A stretch of DNA of 10,210 nt. Source: Dehalococcoidia bacterium (lineage in GTDB: Bacteria; Chloroflexota; Dehalococcoidia; Dehalococcoidales; RBG-16-60-22). Shown one piece after another: positions 5,788-10,210 of the stretch. The stretch's first letter is position 1, and each line of letters begins with the position of its first letter. Location of the stretch: the NCBI GenBank assembly GCA_030615035.1, contig JAUXAC010000031.1, positions 1 through 10,210 of the forward strand, written 5' to 3'. Below the pieces are notes generated by a model. It saw nothing but the letters and a program-made list of their open reading frames with translations, was not told the DNA's origin and made no database searches. Position numbers and translations under genes: made by a program.

Positions 5788-5970
5788 ATGACAGTGCTAG
5801 ACAAGATTAAGGCCTTTTTAGAAAGGTATGCAAAATGGTATCAAGAAGAAACGGAGTTTTTAGAACCAAAGCCGGAAGCGAAAGGTGCTGAGAAAAAGGC
5901 GGCTGAGCCTCCTGAGACAAAAGTAGCCGAGGCTCCTGAAAAGAAGGTGGATGAAAGTAGCTCAAAGTAG
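5788..5970 (+). CDS. Small Lys/Glu/Pro-rich protein of unknown function
   Basis: 60 residues from ATG 5788. The ideal Shine-Dalgarno AGGAGG at 5776-5781 is 6 bases away, so I prefer it to the in-frame GTG 5785. Residues 1-25 (TVLDKIKAFLERYAKWYQEE) form a likely amphipathic helix. The rest is a low-complexity charged tail of EKKAAEP/ETKVAEAP-type repeats, probably disordered. There is no signal peptide and I recognise no family. It follows a strongly structured RNA leader and precedes the LAGLIDADG gene by 62 bases, so the two may be cotranscribed. The strong ribosome binding site supports real translation. Confidence 0.65.
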   Translation: MTVLDKIKAFLERYAKWYQEETEFLEPKPEAKGAEKKAAEPPETKVAEAPEKKVDESSSK

Positions 5971-5980
5971 AAAAACGGGC
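5968..5980 (+). repeat. 13-base exact repeat, copy 1 (copy 2 at 6379-6391)
   Basis: TAGAAAAACGGGC occurs here, beginning with the stop codon of the small charged-protein gene. It occurs again at 6379-6391, eight bases past the LAGLIDADG stop codon. It is the same word at the same kind of place, a gene end followed by potential RNA structure, which suggests modular duplication or a recombination boundary. Confidence 0.6.
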
Positions 5981-6032
5981 TCTGCCAAAAACAGGTAGCG
6001 GTAATGACCATAGTAAACGAGGTTGAGAGCGG

Positions 6033-6371
6033 ATGATAAATAACGATTACATCAGGGGGTACTTCGATGCTCATGGATATATTTATTCCACCAAAAGGCA
6101 AAGTGGAGCCCTCCGCTGGCGAATTGTCTTTCAGGACCAAGACAGGAGCCAAATAGGGGAAGTGCATACCTTCCTAACAGACGAGGGTTATCACTCTGGT
6201 ATCTACCCGCGCAAGGACAAGGGCCGTTTTGGCCCTCGTACCGTTCAAAAAATAACTATCGAGAAACAAGCTGAGGTTAGGCGCTTCATAAAAGAAATAG
6301 GCACAGAAAGATCAGAGTCGCGGGAACGATTTAATCAGTTCTTGATTAATAAAGGAGCAGCCAGAGTTTAG
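6033..6371 (+). CDS. LAGLIDADG-family protein, single motif, possibly inactive
   Basis: 112 residues. Residues 6-17, YIRGYFDAHGYI, match the LAGLIDADG helix pattern (commonly YLAGFFDAEGSI). The following alternation of strands and helices (RWRIVFQDQD, then EVHTFLTDEGY, KITIEKQAEVRRFIKEIG) fits one LAGLIDADG domain. A single-motif protein would act as a homodimer, as in I-CreI, though at 112 residues it is short. The position normally held by the metal-binding Asp/Glu is H14, so cleavage may be lost and DNA or RNA binding kept. ATG 6033 has GAGGT 9 bases upstream. A ten-codon frame, 6004-6036, overlaps its start and could couple translation. No intron or intein host is evident. Confidence 0.75.
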   Translation: MINNDYIRGYFDAHGYIYSTKRQSGALRWRIVFQDQDRSQIGEVHTFLTDEGYHSGIYPRKDKGRFGPRTVQKITIEKQAEVRRFIKEIGTERSESRERFNQFLINKGAARV

Positions 6372-6378
6372 TGGTGGC

Positions 6379-6514
6379 TAGAAAAACGGGCGGGTCCTGT
6401 TGGGGGAAACCAGGGTGCTGGGGTTTTTTGATTACCGCCAGCTTAATTTGAGCACGCACTCCTCCCGTATCCGTAGCCCTGGGGTTAATCGGGCTTAGCG
6501 GCGGGGCCTGCTAG
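6379..6514 (+). ncRNA. Second structured intergenic RNA candidate
   Basis: The 153-base gap between the LAGLIDADG and HTH genes has strong potential structure. GCGGGTCC (6390-6397) pairs fully, with two G-U pairs, with GGGCCTGC (6504-6511). GCTGG-GGT (6417-6424) pairs with ACC-G-CCAGC (6434-6442), and CCCG (6464-6467) with CGGG (6490-6493). It shares words with the leader at 5627-5775: GGGAAACCA (6404-6412 against 5691-5699), AGGGTGCT (6412-6419 against 5682-5689), and a CCCG...TAATCGGG element. It ends near the start of the HTH gene. Possibly a related RNA element; covariation has not been tested. Confidence 0.45.
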
Positions 6515-6524
6515 AGAATAAAGG

Positions 6525-6752
6525 GTGAAAACAAGTAAGAGGGCAATGAAACTGAAGACAAGGGTTTTTGAGTTACGCAACGGGAGATATCGAAACTTGG
6601 TTGAGTTAGCCCAGACGATGGAAATATCTCAAGACCTAATTTACAGGGTGAGAAAAGGTGAGCGTGGCATCCACGAAAGGTTTATTCTTGGAGCAAAAAA
6701 GGCCTTTCCCGGATATAAACTTGATGACCTTTTCTATGTCTCAGAGGATTAG
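6525..6752 (+). CDS. Small helix-turn-helix (XRE-like) regulator
   Basis: 75 residues from GTG 6525. Residues about 24-45 (NLVELAQTMEISQDLIYRVRKGERG) form a helix-turn-helix with the order of XRE/Cro-type proteins, followed by two further helices and the ending YKLDDLFYV. I recall similar small HTH proteins, but no named family. The start is unsettled. GTG 6525 has AAAGG directly against it. ATG 6546 (residue 8) has AGAGGG only a few bases upstream, and conserved-looking sequence begins near RVFELRN. It lies downstream of a structured intergenic region. It probably binds DNA as an element regulator; the target is unknown, although the tandem operator-like repeats at 5350-5389 are a candidate. 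Confidence 0.8.
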   Translation: MKTSKRAMKLKTRVFELRNGRYRNLVELAQTMEISQDLIYRVRKGERGIHERFILGAKKAFPGYKLDDLFYVSED

Positions 6753-6781
6753 CTAATGAAAAGTTCTAATAAAGGAGGTTG

Positions 6782-6808
6782 ATGCCTATGGAACAAAACT
6801 TTAAGTGA
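6782..6808 (+). CDS. Eight-codon leader-like ORF with ideal ribosome binding site
   Basis: AAAGGAGG (6771-6778) precedes ATG 6782, which encodes only MPMEQNFK before TGA. It lies 41 bases before the solute-binding protein start. It may be a translational leader peptide, or the stub left when a gene was truncated. No attenuator hairpin is obvious after it. Confidence 0.3.
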   Translation: MPMEQNFK

Positions 6809-6849
6809 GGTAGTAGTGGAGGAATAATACCAAGATAGGAGGAAAATTG

Positions 6850-8775
<1,926 letters not shown>

Positions 8776-8795
8776 GGCACGAACCTGGAGGGAGG

Positions 8796-8829
8796 CCTTG
8801 GGCAGGGGGGAATCCCCTGCCCGGGGTTT
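8796..8829 (+). terminator. GC-rich hairpin after the solute-binding protein gene
   Basis: GGGCAGGGG (8800-8808) and CCCCTGCCC (8814-8822) form a perfect 9-bp stem with a GGAAT loop, extendable by CCTT/GGGG (with G-U pairs) to 13 bp. It is followed by only TTT. It would protect or partly terminate the binding-protein mRNA, lowering permease expression, as is common in such operons. Confidence 0.55.
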
Positions 8830-8883
8830 CCAGTTAAAATTTTAATTTAAGAGGCTGTCCAGAAATGAGTATGTTTCTCTTTC

Positions 8884-9015
8884 GTCATTGCGAGGGGCGA
8901 AACCCCGAAGCAATCTGTGAAAGCGATAGTGAGATTGCTTCGCTGAGCCTGTCCTGAGCGCCATGAGATTCTTCGCTACGCTCAGAATGACACCAAGCGA
9001 AGGGCTCGCAATGAC
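8884..9015. repeat. Composite REP-like hairpin repeat
   Basis: The outer arms GTCATTGCGAG (8884-8894) and CTCGCAATGAC (9005-9015) are exact inverted repeats. The inner arms CGAAGCAATCT (8906-8916) and AGATTGCTTCG (8932-8942) are also exact. The right half holds an extra segment (about 8943-8998) with CTGAGC/GCTCAG and a GATTCTTCGC...CTCAGAATGACA word typical of a second REP-like type, so one element seems nested in another. Such repeats are dispersed in several bacterial groups; copies elsewhere cannot be seen here. It fills the gap between the binding protein and permease genes. Confidence 0.75.
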
Positions 9016-9058
9016 AGTTTGAGTTGCTAAACGGTCTAATTAAAAAGGGGGGAAGAGG

Positions 9059-10066
9059 TTGAGGTTCGTAAGGCGATATCTAGTCCCGCGGCTGATACAA
9101 TATGTGCTTGTGATCTGGCTGGGGATTACGATAGTTTTTTTCATCCCCAGGCTGATGCCCACCGATCCGGTTGAGACCCAGATCAGTACCCTTCAGACCC
9201 AAGGCGCTTACCTGGGTCCGGCAGCGATGGAGAAAATGGTAAGCACACTGCAAGAGATGTATGGTTTGAAAGGGGGATTACTTGAGCAGTATGTTTCATT
9301 CTGGAAGAGGCTTTTCACCGGTGATTTTGGGCCTTCGTTGTTCATGTACCCTACCCCTGTTATCCAGTTGATAGGCCGAGCTCTACCTTGGACGCTTGGG
9401 TTGCTTGTCGTGAGCACGGTGTTAGGCTGGATTATTGGGAACATATCTGGTGGACTTACCGGGTACTTTACGCAGAGTAGGATACTAAAAATAATCGATG
9501 GAGTGGCAATGTTCGTGCGCCCTATACCCTATTACATAATGGCCCTGATGCTCATCATCTTGTTTGCCTATCTACTTCCCATATTCCCTCTTGGCGGAGG
9601 ATTTCCCATCGGCGTGGAGATTTCCCTCACCTGGAGCACTGTTATGGACATCCTCAAACACGCCTTTCTTCCGCTCATGTCCCTGATGCTGTTGAGCGCG
9701 GCAATATGGCATCAAACCATGCGGCTCATCGTCCAGAGTGTTAAAGATGAGGATTACATACGGTACGCAAAAATTGGGAGCGTCAAGGAACGAACAATCT
9801 TTTCCCGATACGTGATGAGGAACGCCATACTACCCCAGATCACCGGGCTCACTCTTGCCCTTGGGCAGATATTCGGCGGCGCCCTGATCACAGAAATCGT
9901 CTTTGCCTATCCCGGGATAGGATTCCTGCTTTTCCGGGCCATTGTAGGCACTGACTACAACCTGATCATGGGCATTACGACCATCTCCATCGTAGCCATC
10001 ATAACTGGCATTTTGATCATCGACCTTTTGTACCCGTTGTTTGACCCCAGGATAAGGTTCAAATGA
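9059..10066 (+). CDS. ABC transporter permease, DppB/OppB type
   Basis: 335 residues, normal length for the DppB/OppB family. About six membrane segments are visible: residues ~11-31, 108-130, 148-172, 200-218, 262-283 and 303-325. The long external segment after the first is typical of the family. The cytoplasmic EAA-like coupling loop lies at about 230-260 (DYIRYAKIGSVKERTI, then MRNAILP), where it would contact the ATPase. It ends in LYPLFDPRIRF, a usual DppB terminus. The start is TTG 9059, with G-rich GGGGGGAAGAGG just upstream; no ATG or GTG fits better. It forms the translocation channel with the next permease. A six-codon frame overlaps its stop (ATGA at 10063) before the next start. 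Confidence 0.94.
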   Translation: MRFVRRYLVPRLIQYVLVIWLGITIVFFIPRLMPTDPVETQISTLQTQGAYLGPAAMEKMVSTLQEMYGLKGGLLEQYVSFWKRLFTGDFGPSLFMYPTPVIQLIGRALPWTLGLLVVSTVLGWIIGNISGGLTGYFTQSRILKIIDGVAMFVRPIPYYIMALMLIILFAYLLPIFPLGGGFPIGVEISLTWSTVMDILKHAFLPLMSLMLLSAAIWHQTMRLIVQSVKDEDYIRYAKIGSVKERTIFSRYVMRNAILPQITGLTLALGQIFGGALITEIVFAYPGIGFLLFRAIVGTDYNLIMGITTISIVAIITGILIIDLLYPLFDPRIRFK

Positions 10067-10083
10067 ACAGGAAAATAGGCTAA

Positions 10084-10210
10084 ATGAAGACATTAAGAGA
10101 GCTCTTCAAGGACAGACGGTTCAGTCTCGGCGCGGCCGTGTTGTTCGTGCTCGCCGGGCTTGCCCTTCTCTCGTTTTTTTCGCCCTATGATCCCACCGAG
10201 TGGCGCGTAG
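10084..10210 (+). CDS. ABC transporter permease, DppC/OppC type, 3' end outside window
   Basis: ATG 10084 opens a frame that runs off the window after 42 codons. The start MKTLRELFKDRRFSLGAAVL, then a hydrophobic segment (about residues 14-33) and SPYDPTEW, is the characteristic N-terminus of DppC/OppC-type permeases. It begins 17 bases after the stop of the DppB-type gene, so the two are surely in one operon and would pair in the membrane. An AGGAAA sequence lies about 10 bases upstream of the start. Confidence 0.88.
   Translation, partial: MKTLRELFKDRRFSLGAAVLFVLAGLALLSFFSPYDPTEWRV

Noticed and set aside
6004..6036. Ten-codon ORF overlapping the LAGLIDADG start codon
   Set aside because: It has only a weak ribosome binding site and nothing distinguishes it from chance; mentioned only as possible translational coupling.
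5841..6167. 108-codon minus-strand frame
   Set aside because: Antisense to the small charged-protein and LAGLIDADG genes; its Ser/Phe/Ala-rich content mirrors the Lys/Glu-rich sense codons.
6401..6430. T6 run after a G-rich stretch considered as a terminator
   Set aside because: The bases before it do not form a strong stem directly abutting the T run; the better pairing places the T run in the loop of the GCTGG/CCAGC hairpin.
6379..6514. Integron attC site or group I/II intron core
   Set aside because: No RYYYAAC/GTTRRRY pair, no group I P/Q/R/S elements and no group II domain V-like hairpin could be found.

Overview
The window looks like a bacterial chromosome segment, moderately AT-rich on the left and more GC-rich over the transporter genes on the right. 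A DUF72 gene, a DUF6717-like gene, a solute-binding lipoprotein with a poly-glutamate linker, and a REP-like hairpin repeat with TCATTGCGAG arms would fit an uncultured Chloroflexota/Dehalococcoidia-type genome. This is an inference from general knowledge; no marker gene settles it.

Region 1 (1-1900, + strand) is ordinary housekeeping content: the end of a DUF72 protein, a Cof-type HAD phosphatase and a DUF6717-like protein. Region 2 (1980-2190, - strand) is a small transcription unit with a sigma70-type promoter, a tRNA-Gly(TCC)-like gene and an intrinsic terminator. The tRNA's 3' half is canonical but its 5' half is not. Region 3 (2190-3297) is gene-poor: two diverged direct-repeat copies flank a weak Cys-containing ORF.

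Region 4 (3298-5219, - strand) holds a tyrosine recombinase followed by a winged-helix/coiled-coil protein. The winged-helix frame stops at a G6 homopolymer. Deleting one G would extend it by 142 codons of convincing coding sequence with in-frame tandem repeats, so it is a frameshifted or slippage-controlled gene. Region 5 (5220-6760, mainly + strand) starts with a near-consensus promoter carrying tandem operator-like repeats and a zinc-ribbon micro-gene broken at an A4 run. A highly structured RNA (about 150 nt, 11-bp perfect closing helix) follows just upstream of a small charged-protein gene. Then come a single-motif LAGLIDADG protein with His at the usual catalytic acid, a second structured intergenic region sharing sequence words with the first, and a small helix-turn-helix protein. 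I read regions 4-5, perhaps with 2-3, as an accessory, partly decayed integrative element.

Region 6 (6850-10210, + strand) is a peptide/nickel-type ABC importer operon: an SBP_bac_5 lipoprotein, a DppB/OppB-type permease and the start of a DppC/OppC-type permease. The ATPase genes would lie past the right edge. A GC-rich hairpin and a composite REP-like repeat separate the binding protein from the permeases.

The candidate undescribed system is the set of structured RNAs, small ORFs and LAGLIDADG/HTH genes beside the recombinase. Its function cannot be read from sequence alone.
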